Assembly: GCA_001802865.1 (NCBI GenBank)
Contig: MHAF01000085.1
Span: 1-52,306, forward strand
Direction: 5' to 3'
Length of the DNA: 52,306 nt
DNA from: Ignavibacteria bacterium RBG_16_34_14
GTDB taxonomy: Bacteria > Bacteroidota > Ignavibacteria > Ignavibacteriales > Ignavibacteriaceae
Shown one piece after another: positions 1 through 9,527 of the stretch. Below the pieces are notes generated by a model that had not been told where the DNA came from, ran no database searches, and was given only the letters and a program-made list of their open reading frames with translations. A program made the translations under genes and the position numbers. Numbering within the stretch: the first letter of the stretch is position 1; each line of letters opens with the position of its first letter.

Positions 1-1
1 C

Positions 2-3000
2 GGGCTCGACAGATATGATGGATATAATTTAAAAGTGTTTAAGTTTTCACCTAACGATATTAATAGTCTGGGCGCTAACAGCATAAGGGCACTTTATGAA
101 GATAAGCTCGGAACACTTTGGGTTGGGACTTTAGGTGGTGGTTTGAATAAATATATTCCCGGGCAAGAGATGTTTACAAGATATTTTAGCAATTCGAAAG
201 ATTTTAGAAGCATAAGTTCAAATACAGTTACTTCAATCTATGAAGATAAATTCGGAACCCTTTGGGTAGGAACTCAGGATGGAGGACTGAATGAATTTGA
301 TCTTGAAAAACAACAGTTTATACGATATAAAAATAACCCTGACGATCCAACAAGTATAAGCGAGAACAATATTTATGCGATTTTCGAGGATTCCAAAGGG
401 AATCTTTGGATAGGAACAACCGGCGGGGGATTAAATAAATTTGATAGATCAAATAAAAAGTTTATTCGTTATGTTCATAATCCAAATGATCCTAACAGTT
501 TAAGCGATAATAAAGTTACCGGAATATGCGAGGATAGTTTTGGAAACTTATGGATATCAACTTTAGGTGGAGGACTAAACAAACTTAGGGTTGGTGAGAT
601 AAATTATCAACCTTCTTTCGTTCGCTTTATGCAAGATCAGAATAATTCCACCAGTTTGCCTGATAATGATATTTATTATTCACTGATGGACCGAGATAAT
701 GTGCTTTGGCTAGGAACCTGGGGCGAAGGTTTAATTAGAATGTTTCAGGGGGATAAAATTGATTCGGTTCCTATTTTTTTTTCATATAAACATGATCCTG
801 ACGATCCGTTTAGTCTGAATGATAATAATGTTACTTGTATCTATGAAGATAATTCAGGATTGCTTTGGGTAGCAACTTGGGGAGGAGGATTACATATCTT
901 TAACAAACAAATGAAACCGTTTAGACAATACAAGCACAAACGAAACGATCCTTTTTCGCTAAGTGCTTTAGGGATAACAACAATTTATGAAGACAAATCC
1001 GGGATCATTTGGATTGGTACCTGGGATGGAGGACTAAATAAGCTAGATCGCAGTACATATAAGTTTACACATTATAAAAACAATTCAAGTGATCAATATA
1101 GTTTAAGTGATAATACAATCTTATCAATTTGCGAAGACAGAGCAGGTGTTTTGTGGTTAGGGACCCAATTTGGAGGCTTAAATAAATTTGATAGAAAAAC
1201 AGAAAAATTTTATAAATATAACCACGATCCGCAAAATCCTAATAGTTTAAATGACAATATTATTTTTTCAATTTATGAGGATCAGTCTGGTATAATTTGG
1301 GTAGGGACAAGTCGTGGATTAAATAAATTTGACAAAGAGAATGAATCGTTTAGTCACAGGGAAAATAATCCGGGTAATTTATTTAACAAAGTAGGTGATG
1401 TATCGGTTTATGCTATTTACAGAGATGAACAGGAAATTTTATGGATTGGAACAAGAAATGGATTGTATAGTTTTGATAGCAGAAACGATAAACTCATTCA
1501 TCATAATTTCGATCCCAGTAAAATTAATTATTCAAGTTCTCTTAATATAGTTTCACTTTATGAAGATAAGTCTGGAATTCTCTGGATAGGGACCGTTGAG
1601 CGTGGATTAATTAAGTTAAATAAAGAAAGTGGAAGATTTGTTAACTACACAACGAAAGATGGGTTGCCGAGTAATTATATTCTTGGAATTTTGGAGGACA
1701 ATAATGGATACTTATGGCTTAGCACTAATTATGGGCTATCAAAATTTGATCCTTTCAAAGAGTCATTCAGAAATTATGATGTTGAAGACGGACTTCAAAG
1801 CAACGAATTTGAACAATTTTCATCCTGTTGTAAAAGCAAAACAGGTGAATTGATTTTCGGCGGAACTAACGGATTTAATATATTTTATCCAGACAGCATA
1901 AAAGATAATCCTCATACTCCACCCGTTTATCTAACCGACTTCTATTTATTCAATAAACCTGTAGCTATTGGATATGATACTCTTAGTAGGCGGACAATTC
2001 TAAGCAAATCCATAATCGAATGTGAGAAAATTGAACTGAATTATGACGACAAAGTTTTTTCACTTGAGTTCGCTGCTTTAGATTTTCAAGCTCCGGGAAG
2101 GAACAAATATGCATATTTAATGGAAGGTTTTGATAACGATTGGATTTATACAGACGCAGACAACCGCTTAGTAACTTATACTAATTTGGATCCCAGGGAA
2201 TATATTTTTAGGGTTAGGGGATCTAATAACGACGGTGTTTGGAATGAACAAGGTACCTCAATAAAAATAATTATTCTTCCTCCATGGTACCAAACAATGC
2301 TGGCTTACCTAATTTATTTTGTTTTGCTGGTAAGTATTGCCTACGGTACTTGGAAGACACAACTTAAAAGAATAAGAACCAAGCACGAATTTGAAATGAG
2401 CAAGTTTGAAGCACAAAAACTTCATGAAGTAGATGAAATGAAATCACGTTTCTTTACCAATATCTCACACGAATTCAGAACACCTTTAACTTTAATTCTT
2501 GGACCTGCAAAAGATATTCTTGAGAAGTCTAAAGAATCAGAGACCAAACAGAATGTGGGATTAATAAAGAGAAATGCAGGCAGACTTTTAAAGCTTGTGA
2601 ATCAATTATTAGATCTTTCAAAGCTTGAAGCAGGAAGGATGAAACTCGAGACAAAAGAAGAAAATATAATTCCTTTGCTTAGGGGGTTGGTCTTGTCTTT
2701 TTCATCACTTGCAGAAAGAAAGAAAGTAACGTTAAGGTTTAATACGACAGAAGAAATAATAAATGTTTATCTAGATGGGGATAAGATTGAGAAAATCATA
2801 AATAATCTTTTATCCAATGCATGTAAATTCACCACCGAAGGAGGCAGAGTTGAAGTAACTGTTAAGAGGTTAAATAAGGAATTAGAAATAAGGATATTTG
2901 ATAGCGGTATTGGCATAAAAAAAGATAATCTTGACAAAATTTTCGATCGCTTTTATCAGGTAGATGAAAGCCATACAAGAGAACAAGAAGGAACAGGGAT

Positions 3001-3991
3001 CGGCTTAGCGTTGACAAAAGAACTAGTCGAATTGCACAAAGGAAAAATTGAAGTGCAAAGTGAATTAGGAAAAGGGACAACTTTTACTGTAAAAATTCTG
3101 CTGGGTAAAGATCACTTGAAACCCGAAGAAATAGTTGATAAAAGACGAGAACAAGAGTACAAATCCTATATTGAAAAATTTGAATTAGAAGCAGAAAGCA
3201 AAGTAAGTAAAGAAAAAACAGATGTTGATATCTTGATTGATACTGAAAAACCGTTGCTTCTTATAGTTGAGGACAATAGTGATGTCAGGAAATATATAAT
3301 CAGTCATCTTGAGAATAATTACAGAATTCAGGAAGCAGTTGATGGACAAGATGGTCTTGAGCAGGCATTCAACCACATACCTGATTTGATAATAAGTGAT
3401 GTAATGATGCCTAAGTTGGATGGATTTGAATTGTGCTTTAAATTAAAAACAGATGAAAGAACAAGTCATATACCGATAATAATGTTGACAGCAAAAGCAA
3501 CGAGTCAGGATAAGATATCAGGTTATGAAACCGGGGCAGATGATTACATAATGAAACCTTTTGATGCAACTGAGTTAAAGGTCAGGATTAAAAATCTTAT
3601 TGAGATAAGAAAAAAACTCCAGGAGAAATTCAAATCAGAAGATTTTCAAATTCCAAAAGAATTGAGTCCAATCGATGAGGAGTTTATGAAGAGAGTGCTC
3701 AAAGTAATATACGAACATCTCTCTGAAGAAGAATTTAGTATTGAAGAGTTAGGGAGAGAGTCCTATATGAGCCGTGCTCAAATATATAAAAAAATAAAAG
3801 CGTTAACCGGTAAATCCCCAAGCTTGTTTTTAAGATCTGTCAGATTAACGAAAGCCAGAAAAATGCTTAAAGACAAGCAGGGAACAATATCGGAAATTGC
3901 TTTTTCCGTTGGATTTAATAGCCCGGCATACTTCACAAAATGTTTTAGCGAGGAATTTGGTTACCTCCCGAGTGATATCTCAAGGTCATAA
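2..3991 (+). CDS. Hybrid two-component system sensor/regulator (HTCS), 5' end cut by window
   Basis: One-protein signalling system: periplasmic sensor, histidine kinase, receiver and DNA-binding domain in one chain. The frame is open to base 2 and reads as another propeller repeat before the GTG at 35, so the true start and signal peptide lie upstream of the window. Counting from that GTG, there are many reg_prop repeats (LWVGTxGGGLNK type) to about residue 620, a Y_Y_Y domain around 690–740, a membrane helix about 754–775, HisKA with SHEFRTP (His812), an HATPase with DSGIGI and GTGIGLAL, a receiver with phosphoacceptor Asp1122 in SDVMMP and Lys in MKPFD, and a C-terminal AraC-type double HTH. 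In Bacteroidota such proteins usually sense glycan fragments and activate nearby genes. The ligand is unknown; the downstream secreted protein is a possible target. Confidence 0.95.
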   Translation, partial: GLDRYDGYNLKVFKFSPNDINSLGANSIRALYEDKLGTLWVGTLGGGLNKYIPGQEMFTRYFSNSKDFRSISSNTVTSIYEDKFGTLWVGTQDGGLNEFDLEKQQFIRYKNNPDDPTSISENNIYAIFEDSKGNLWIGTTGGGLNKFDRSNKKFIRYVHNPNDPNSLSDNKVTGICEDSFGNLWISTLGGGLNKLRVGEINYQPSFVRFMQDQNNSTSLPDNDIYYSLMDRDNVLWLGTWGEGLIRMFQGDKIDSVPIFFSYKHDPDDPFSLNDNNVTCIYEDNSGLLWVATWGGGLHIFNKQMKPFRQYKHKRNDPFSLSALGITTIYEDKSGIIWIGTWDGGLNKLDRSTYKFTHYKNNSSDQYSLSDNTILSICEDRAGVLWLGTQFGGLNKFDRKTEKFYKYNHDPQNPNSLNDNIIFSIYEDQSGIIWVGTSRGLNKFDKENESFSHRENNPGNLFNKVGDVSVYAIYRDEQEILWIGTRNGLYSFDSRNDKLIHHNFDPSKINYSSSLNIVSLYEDKSGILWIGTVERGLIKLNKESGRFVNYTTKDGLPSNYILGILEDNNGYLWLSTNYGLSKFDPFKESFRNYDVEDGLQSNEFEQFSSCCKSKTGELIFGGTNGFNIFYPDSIKDNPHTPPVYLTDFYLFNKPVAIGYDTLSRRTILSKSIIECEKIELNYDDKVFSLEFAALDFQAPGRNKYAYLMEGFDNDWIYTDADNRLVTYTNLDPREYIFRVRGSNNDGVWNEQGTSIKIIILPPWYQTMLAYLIYFVLLVSIAYGTWKTQLKRIRTKHEFEMSKFEAQKLHEVDEMKSRFFTNISHEFRTPLTLILGPAKDILEKSKESETKQNVGLIKRNAGRLLKLVNQLLDLSKLEAGRMKLETKEENIIPLLRGLVLSFSSLAERKKVTLRFNTTEEIINVYLDGDKIEKIINNLLSNACKFTTEGGRVEVTVKRLNKELEIRIFDSGIGIKKDNLDKIFDRFYQVDESHTREQEGTGIGLALTKELVELHKGKIEVQSELGKGTTFTVKILLGKDHLKPEEIVDKRREQEYKSYIEKFELEAESKVSKEKTDVDILIDTEKPLLLIVEDNSDVRKYIISHLENNYRIQEAVDGQDGLEQAFNHIPDLIISDVMMPKLDGFELCFKLKTDERTSHIPIIMLTAKATSQDKISGYETGADDYIMKPFDATELKVRIKNLIEIRKKLQEKFKSEDFQIPKELSPIDEEFMKRVLKVIYEHLSEEEFSIEELGRESYMSRAQIYKKIKALTGKSPSLFLRSVRLTKARKMLKDKQGTISEIAFSVGFNSPAYFTKCFSEEFGYLPSDISRS

Positions 3992-4161
3992 AATCTTAAT
4001 ACTGACCATACAATATCATTAGAAAATCAGTCAATTTATTATCTGGAAACATAGTTTATAATTTTTTACTCATAGCTGATAACCACCCCCTCTTCCCGTT
4101 TATTTTATTTGTGATGTTCTTTTAAATCAAACTAAACATCAACAAATACATGGAGTATAAA

Positions 4162-5772
4162 ATGAAAAAGATACTTTTACTTTCGTTTTTGCTTTTCACG
4201 GTGTTTTTTCCTTACACCATTATTGCACAAAACTGGCAAATACAGAATTCTAATTTCCCTTCAGATGTTTTTGTTATTAATTTTTCTGCTGTTAATAACC
4301 AAGTTTGCTGGGCAGTGGGGCAAAAATACCCTGCTAATACAACACCTTATACTGGTTATATTCGAACAACAGATGGTGGAAACAATTGGGTACTTAATTC
4401 GATTCCCGGAATAACCAACGGTTATCTGGACGAAATCTTTGCCATTGATGCGGATACAGCTTATGTCACTTGCTATAAATTAGTTGGAACCACAGGAACT
4501 ATTGGTATTTATAAAACTACAGATGGAGGTGTAACGTGGAATAGACAAGACGCGTACAACTCATCGCAAACTGGTCCGGCGTATATTTATTTCTTTGACT
4601 CACAGAACGGTGTAGTTATTGGTGATTATCTTGAAACTTACACAACTACTAATGGCGGAACTAACTGGAATCCGGTTACAATGCCAACTCCATTAACTGA
4701 TGAATGGACTTTTCTGGGTGAAAGCCGCTTTGCGGTCTCTGGAAATACAATCTGGTTTTGCACCAACAAGGGTCGTATCTTCAAAAGCACAGACATTGGT
4801 TACACCTGGAATATAATTTTATCGGAATCACAGTACACTGATTGGCTTCCATCAATAGCATTTCAGAATTCCCAGATTGGAATTTATGCTTTAAAAATGG
4901 CAGGTAATGCAACTGATCACATTGTTAGGAAAACAACTGATGGAGGAGCTACATGGAATATTATTCCCAATCCTGTACTCGTTAACTTAGCTCCGTCAAC
5001 AATTCAGCACATTCCAGGAACAAATTCAACATACATTTTAACTGCAGGCAGAGCTTCGACAATGAAGGGTACTGCAGTAACTTTTGATGCTGGTGAAACC
5101 TGGACTTTACTTGATACAATAGGTTGTTTTTTAGTTAACTTCGCATCCTATACTGATGGATGGGGTTCACAGCTCGGAACAAACATAGTTTATAAATACG
5201 TTGGTCCTCCGCTTCCTGTTGAATTAACATCATTCACCGCAACCTCAAACGGTAAAGAAGTAGTACTTAGCTGGTCAACGGCAAGTGAAATTAATAACCG
5301 TGGATTTGAGATTCAAAGAAGTACAAATCAGAATAAGTTCTTTACGATTGGATTTGTGGAAGGGAATGGGACAACTACAGAGAGAAATGATTACAGTTTT
5401 TCGGATAATAGTCTTAATAACGGGAAATTATACTATAGACTGAAACAAATAGATTATAACGGCAATTACGAATATTCAAAGGTAGTAGAAGTTAATTACA
5501 GAGTATTTAATTCATACCTGTTAGAACAGAACTATCCCAATCCTTTTAATCCATCAACAACTATTGGGTTTGGAGTTCAGGAAAGATCGAATGTAAGAAT
5601 AACAATCCTGAATTCAGTCGGAGAAGAAGTTGCGGTTGTATTGAATGAAAATAAAGATCCAGGATTTTATCAAATTAAATTTGACGCCACTAACCTGCCA
5701 AGCGGAGTTTATTTCTATCAATTGATAACGGGCAACTTCGTAGAAACCAAGAAGATGTTAATGCTAAAGTAA
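4162..5772 (+). CDS. T9SS-exported Asp-box (BNR/Ycf48-like) repeat protein
   Basis: Secreted or surface protein of unknown ligand. A signal peptide covers about residues 1–23 (cleavage near IIA/QN). About six Asp-box motifs (TTDGGxxW and variants) follow across residues 75–320 and imply a β-propeller. Then comes a fibronectin-III-like segment (ELTSFTAT…WSTASE) and a C-terminal type IX secretion type A domain with NYPNPFNPSTTI and final KMLMLK. The family end-signal directs export by the T9SS and anchoring or release at the surface. I chose the ATG at 4162 because GGAG at 4152–4155 sits 6 bases before it and the hydrophobic signal begins there; an in-frame ATG at 4150 would add MEYK. It lies 170 bases after the HTCS gene on the same strand. 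Confidence 0.9.
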   Translation: MKKILLLSFLLFTVFFPYTIIAQNWQIQNSNFPSDVFVINFSAVNNQVCWAVGQKYPANTTPYTGYIRTTDGGNNWVLNSIPGITNGYLDEIFAIDADTAYVTCYKLVGTTGTIGIYKTTDGGVTWNRQDAYNSSQTGPAYIYFFDSQNGVVIGDYLETYTTTNGGTNWNPVTMPTPLTDEWTFLGESRFAVSGNTIWFCTNKGRIFKSTDIGYTWNIILSESQYTDWLPSIAFQNSQIGIYALKMAGNATDHIVRKTTDGGATWNIIPNPVLVNLAPSTIQHIPGTNSTYILTAGRASTMKGTAVTFDAGETWTLLDTIGCFLVNFASYTDGWGSQLGTNIVYKYVGPPLPVELTSFTATSNGKEVVLSWSTASEINNRGFEIQRSTNQNKFFTIGFVEGNGTTTERNDYSFSDNSLNNGKLYYRLKQIDYNGNYEYSKVVEVNYRVFNSYLLEQNYPNPFNPSTTIGFGVQERSNVRITILNSVGEEVAVVLNENKDPGFYQIKFDATNLPSGVYFYQLITGNFVETKKMLMLK

Positions 5773-5778
5773 GAACTG

Positions 5779-5793
5779 CCTGCTGCAAGCAGG
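5779..5793. repeat. Small perfect palindrome after T9SS gene
   Basis: CCTGCT-gca-AGCAGG forms a 6-bp stem with a 3-base loop just after the stop codon at 5772. No U-tract follows on either side, so it is not a convincing terminator by itself. It may protect the mRNA 3' end or be a short interspersed palindrome. Confidence 0.45.
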
Positions 5794-5818
5794 TGAAAAA
5801 CTAAAAACGCAAAAAAGT

Positions 5819-5842
5819 CAGGGCGTGAAATATTACGCCCTG
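5819..5842 (-). terminator. Intrinsic terminator of hflX
   Basis: CAGGGCGT / ACGCCCTG makes an 8-bp GC-rich stem with an 8-base loop. Read on the − strand it is followed by a T-rich run (complement of the A-rich stretch near 5805–5818). It lies 31 bases after the hflX stop and between two convergent genes, so it may also limit read-through from the + strand. Confidence 0.75.
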
Positions 5843-5872
5843 GCTTGTCATCAAAACACTATCCTCAAAGGT

Positions 5873-7138
5873 TTAGCCTCCATTAACCATCTTCTTTATT
5901 TTTTCAGAATTATGACGATTAGTTTTATACCTGACATGAATTTTATCATCATCATATTTTGTTGAAAGCACTTCTGCCATTGAATGAATCTTGGCGGCGG
6001 TTTTTGAATCATCCAAATTTAAAGCAACTTTGTCTTCCACAAAAGTATTTTCACTCATCTCAATTAGCTTATCAAGAAGTGCAGGAATATTTATTCCCTT
6101 CTCGGCAGAAACAATTATACCCTCTTTATAATTATTTTTAATGTAACCAATTTTATCTCTGTCACTCAGAATATCAATTTTATTAAAAACTTTTACAATA
6201 GTTTTTTTATCGCTTCCAATTTCTTTTAAAGTCTCTTCAACTACTTTAATATGTTCTTCAAAATAGGGATCTGAAATATCAATTATATGTAAAATGACAT
6301 CCGCATCCCTCACTTCATCTAATGTACTTTTAAATGAAGCTATAAGATTTGCCGGGAGTTTTCTTATAAAACCAACTGTATCGCTAAGCAAAATATTATG
6401 GCTCTTATCTAAGTTTAATATTCTCGTTGTTGAATCAAGTGTTGCAAAGAGTTTATCCTCAGCTAAAACCTCTGCTTCGGTAAGTCTGTTAAATAAAGTT
6501 GATTTGCCAACGTTTGTATAACCAACAAGACATATCTTTAAAAAATCTTTTCTTCCCTGTCTCTGTGTATTACGCTGTAACTCAATCCTTTTTAGATTTT
6601 CTTTAAGGTGGCTTATCCTGTTGCGAATAATTCTTCTGTCAGTTTCAATCTGTGTTTCACCGGGACCTTTTGTTCCAATTCCTCCATATTGTTTTGATAA
6701 GTGAGTCCATGCTCTCGTTAATCTCGTAAGCATGTATTGTAGCTGTGCAAGCTCAACTTGTGTTTTTGCTTCTCTTGATTTTGCTCTTGATACAAATATA
6801 TCCAGTATCAATCCGCTCCGGTCAATAATCTTCCTATTCAAAGTTCTTTCGAGATTTCTTACTTGCGTAGGGGAAAGATCGTCATCAAAAATAATTACAT
6901 CAATCTGGCTGCTTTCAACAATTGCGGCAAGTTCTTCGGCTTTTCCTTTGCCGATATAAAATGCAGGATCGGGAGAATTTTTTGATTGAATAATTTTCAT
7001 TATTGTTTCTGCCCCCGCAGTTGAAGCAAGTTCTTCAAGTTCTGAAAGATGTTCACTCACAATTTCATCATCAATACTTCTGCTATTTAATGCAACAAGT
7101 AAAGCTCTTTCTATTTTCTTTTGAGAAATTTCTATCAA
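5873..7138 (-). CDS. hflX: Ribosome-associated GTPase HflX
   Basis: HflX-family GTPase that binds the 50S subunit and splits or rescues stalled ribosomes under stress. The N-terminal HflX domain (residues 1–~195) contains the family loop GGIGTKGPGETQIETDRR. It is followed by a G domain with P-loop GYTNVGKST (206–214), DTVGFIRKLP and NKID. The 421-residue length is typical. The start is TTG at 7138: AGAGAAG lies just upstream and an in-frame TAA closes the frame before any ATG. It appears to be a single-gene unit with a strong terminator at 5819–5842. Identity is secure; the start codon is less so. Confidence 0.95.
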   Translation of the reverse strand: MIEISQKKIERALLVALNSRSIDDEIVSEHLSELEELASTAGAETIMKIIQSKNSPDPAFYIGKGKAEELAAIVESSQIDVIIFDDDLSPTQVRNLERTLNRKIIDRSGLILDIFVSRAKSREAKTQVELAQLQYMLTRLTRAWTHLSKQYGGIGTKGPGETQIETDRRIIRNRISHLKENLKRIELQRNTQRQGRKDFLKICLVGYTNVGKSTLFNRLTEAEVLAEDKLFATLDSTTRILNLDKSHNILLSDTVGFIRKLPANLIASFKSTLDEVRDADVILHIIDISDPYFEEHIKVVEETLKEIGSDKKTIVKVFNKIDILSDRDKIGYIKNNYKEGIIVSAEKGINIPALLDKLIEMSENTFVEDKVALNLDDSKTAAKIHSMAEVLSTKYDDDKIHVRYKTNRHNSEKIKKMVNGG

Positions 7139-7169
7139 TTTACTTCTCTTTATCTTTTATAAAACTCAA

Positions 7170-7247
7170 TGTATGTATAAGGTATAAAGGTAATAGGTTT
7201 TATATTTGCCATATACATTTATACCCTATACCTTATACCTCTGTACC
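7170..7247. repeat. Palindromic intergenic repeat, GGTATAAGG family, copy 1
   Basis: Left arm GTATAAGGTATAAAGG (7175–7190) is matched on the opposite strand by a right arm built from TATACC/CCTTATACC units (7217–7240). The middle is AT-rich. The same unit occurs at 36067–36137. It fills the gap between the hflX start and the VWA gene end. It looks like a MITE-like or REP-like hairpin element; no coding sequence is seen in it. Confidence 0.6.
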
Positions 7248-7286
7248 TGAACAATAATAATCAATTTTAATAAACCATTCCATCGG

Positions 7287-9389
7287 TTAAACTTCAGCCA
7301 ACTCCTTTTTAACATTCCTTGCGACCAGCATTTCAATCAAAGCAGTTAATAAAGCCGCCAAAAGAAAAAGTTTCCAGAGTTCTGAACCAAATCTCGCCTG
7401 CAATATTACCTCAACCGGATTTTGATCTTTATCAACTCTTAGATATGTTCCTTTAAAATTTATTTCTGAGAGATATTCTTCAAACTCATCATTGCTTACA
7501 GAATTTGTAACTGACTCAAGCGGATTATGATTAACCGCTATTTCATCAATCAATTCTTCTCCCGAATAAACTTTAACTATTCCTGCAAAATCTGTATTAC
7601 TATAAGAGAAAAAATTTGCCGCTGCAACTTCATCAGGGTTTATAAATTCTTCAGTTTTGTCAGGTTTCTCAATTTTAATTTGAGATACGCTTTTATTTCC
7701 AATATTTATATCAACCACGTCTCCGGCAAGAAATTTTTCTTCAGTTTCATTTTTTGATGTTAAGTAAAAAACAGATTTATTAATCAAAGGAGGAAAAATC
7801 CCTTTCAATGGAAAATCAGACCAGCTTAAAACCGGCGCAGTGTTACAAACAAAAACTTTCCCCTTCCCAACTTTATATTCGCTTAAGAAAGATGAGCCAT
7901 TCATTAAAGAAATAATTGTCGTCCCTTTTCCTTCAGAATTAATTTTTAAATGATGGTTAATCTCAGGCGATTCAATATTTCTTTTTACTCCTTCTGTAAA
8001 GATATTCTGAAAAACAGGATGATTAAATTCAGTCTTATCAAAATTTACGATATTATCTCTATTCTCTTTATTTCCAAATAAACCCTGAACCGAAGATAAG
8101 TTGAGTGCATTTAATAGACTTTGAAAACCTGACTCAGAAGTTTCATTTCCGGGAAATAAAAACAAACCTCCTCCATTTTCGGCAAATTGTTTAAATCTTT
8201 CCGGAGTGCTCAAATTTTCAGAACCAATTACAAAAGCAACATCAAACCGACTAAGATTAACCGACGATAATTGACTGAGATTTCTTTTGGTTATTTCAAA
8301 TGTTTTACTATCACCTGATGATTGAAGTGCAAGTTCAACAAAACGGGTATCTTTTTCCTCATCATAAAAAATAATTAAAGGAATTTTATCAGGAATAAAA
8401 AGAGTTGTATATCTCCTGTTATCCTGAATAATTTCATCATCTTCGATTTCAGCAAAAACATTATTATAACCTGCCTCTTTAATTAGAACCTCCATAGTAA
8501 CAACTGTTGAAGCTCCGGCTCCAAGTGAAACACTCTGCTGAGCAGTTCGTTCATCATTTATGAATAGTGATACAACAAGATTATTTATTTCATCTGAAGA
8601 ATAATTTGTAACTGTAACATTAATAACTACCGGCTTATCTTTTTCGAATATCTGGGTTTCAACTTTAATGTCATCAATGCCAACATTGTATATATCTTTC
8701 CCTGAATAATCGAAAGAGTATATTTTGACTTTTTCATCAAGAAGCTGGCTCAGATCGGAAAGAGAACCTTCTTCTGAAATTCTGCTTTTCTGAAAATCAG
8801 AAAAGATATAAACCTCTTTATTGAAGTTTTTTGATTCCGCTAACATTTCTGATGCTTTAACTACAGCATTATGCAAGTATCCGCTCGAATAAGCAGGTTC
8901 ATCCTCATCAACTTTATTAATAAGCTCCAATAGGTTTGTGGAAGGCTTTATCTCCCCTTTATTTTTTCCGGAGACAAGAATTAAAGCAGCTTCATCACCT
9001 TCCTGTAGATTTCTTATTAGTTCCTGAATAGACTCTTTTGCCTGGTTTAAGTAAGAGCCGTTAGCATCAACAACGGACATACTAAAAGTATCATCGAGGA
9101 TAAAAACAGCAGTTGTTTTTGCCGCTGAAGTTGTTCCTCCTATTGCAACGCCTTCAAGTGTTGGTCTTGCAAACGCAAAAACAAGAAGAAGTATAATTAA
9201 AACTCTCAATGCAAGAAGAAGCCACTGTTTAAGCTTAACTTTTCTAATCCTGTTTTTCTGCAGCTCTTTTAAAAAAGCTAAGGTGCTGAATTCAATCTTC
9301 TTTAACTTTCTTAAATTAAATAGATGGATCAGAACTGGGATAGAAGCAGCTAATAAGCCAAATAATACTGCGGGGTTGAGAAATGTCAT
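7287..9389 (-). CDS. BatA-like VWA-domain membrane protein
   Basis: Membrane-anchored protein with an N-terminal BatA (aerotolerance regulator N-terminal) domain. Two hydrophobic segments (about 5–24 and 55–75) flank the conserved basic LFNLRKLKKIEF region, followed by a von Willebrand A domain from about residue 94. The MIDAS metal motif reads D99-D-T-F-S103, with Thr where DxSxS expects Ser. A long β-rich extracytoplasmic part includes a glutamine-amidotransferase-like segment (about 330–520). One C-terminal membrane helix (LWKLFLLAALLTALIEML) ends the protein. Relatives are common in Bacteroidota, often near MoxR-type ATPases, which are not seen here. The exact role is unknown; protein-complex assembly or envelope stress is the usual guess. 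Confidence 0.85.
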   Translation of the reverse strand: MTFLNPAVLFGLLAASIPVLIHLFNLRKLKKIEFSTLAFLKELQKNRIRKVKLKQWLLLALRVLIILLLVFAFARPTLEGVAIGGTTSAAKTTAVFILDDTFSMSVVDANGSYLNQAKESIQELIRNLQEGDEAALILVSGKNKGEIKPSTNLLELINKVDEDEPAYSSGYLHNAVVKASEMLAESKNFNKEVYIFSDFQKSRISEEGSLSDLSQLLDEKVKIYSFDYSGKDIYNVGIDDIKVETQIFEKDKPVVINVTVTNYSSDEINNLVVSLFINDERTAQQSVSLGAGASTVVTMEVLIKEAGYNNVFAEIEDDEIIQDNRRYTTLFIPDKIPLIIFYDEEKDTRFVELALQSSGDSKTFEITKRNLSQLSSVNLSRFDVAFVIGSENLSTPERFKQFAENGGGLFLFPGNETSESGFQSLLNALNLSSVQGLFGNKENRDNIVNFDKTEFNHPVFQNIFTEGVKRNIESPEINHHLKINSEGKGTTIISLMNGSSFLSEYKVGKGKVFVCNTAPVLSWSDFPLKGIFPPLINKSVFYLTSKNETEEKFLAGDVVDINIGNKSVSQIKIEKPDKTEEFINPDEVAAANFFSYSNTDFAGIVKVYSGEELIDEIAVNHNPLESVTNSVSNDEFEEYLSEINFKGTYLRVDKDQNPVEVILQARFGSELWKLFLLAALLTALIEMLVARNVKKELAEV

Positions 9390-9483
9390 TAAACCTTGTT
9401 AATCTTTTTATTGTAAAAATAAAACATTAGCTGTCTGAATTCTATGTAACAAATTATGAACTATAAAAATATGCTAATAAAAA

Positions 9484-9502
9484 AGGCGTGGAACTACCAC
9501 GC
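9484..9502 (-). terminator. Intrinsic terminator of acn
   Basis: GGCGTGG-aacta-CCACGCC gives a 7-bp perfect stem with a 5-base loop. On the − strand it is followed by TTTTTTATTAG (complement of bases up to 9483). It starts 26 bases after the aconitase stop codon. Confidence 0.85.
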
Positions 9503-9527
9503 CCTTTAAATAATATATAATTTGTAA

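Noticed and set aside
5779-5793. Palindrome after the T9SS gene as a + strand terminator
   Set aside because: No T-tract follows; kept only as a short palindrome.
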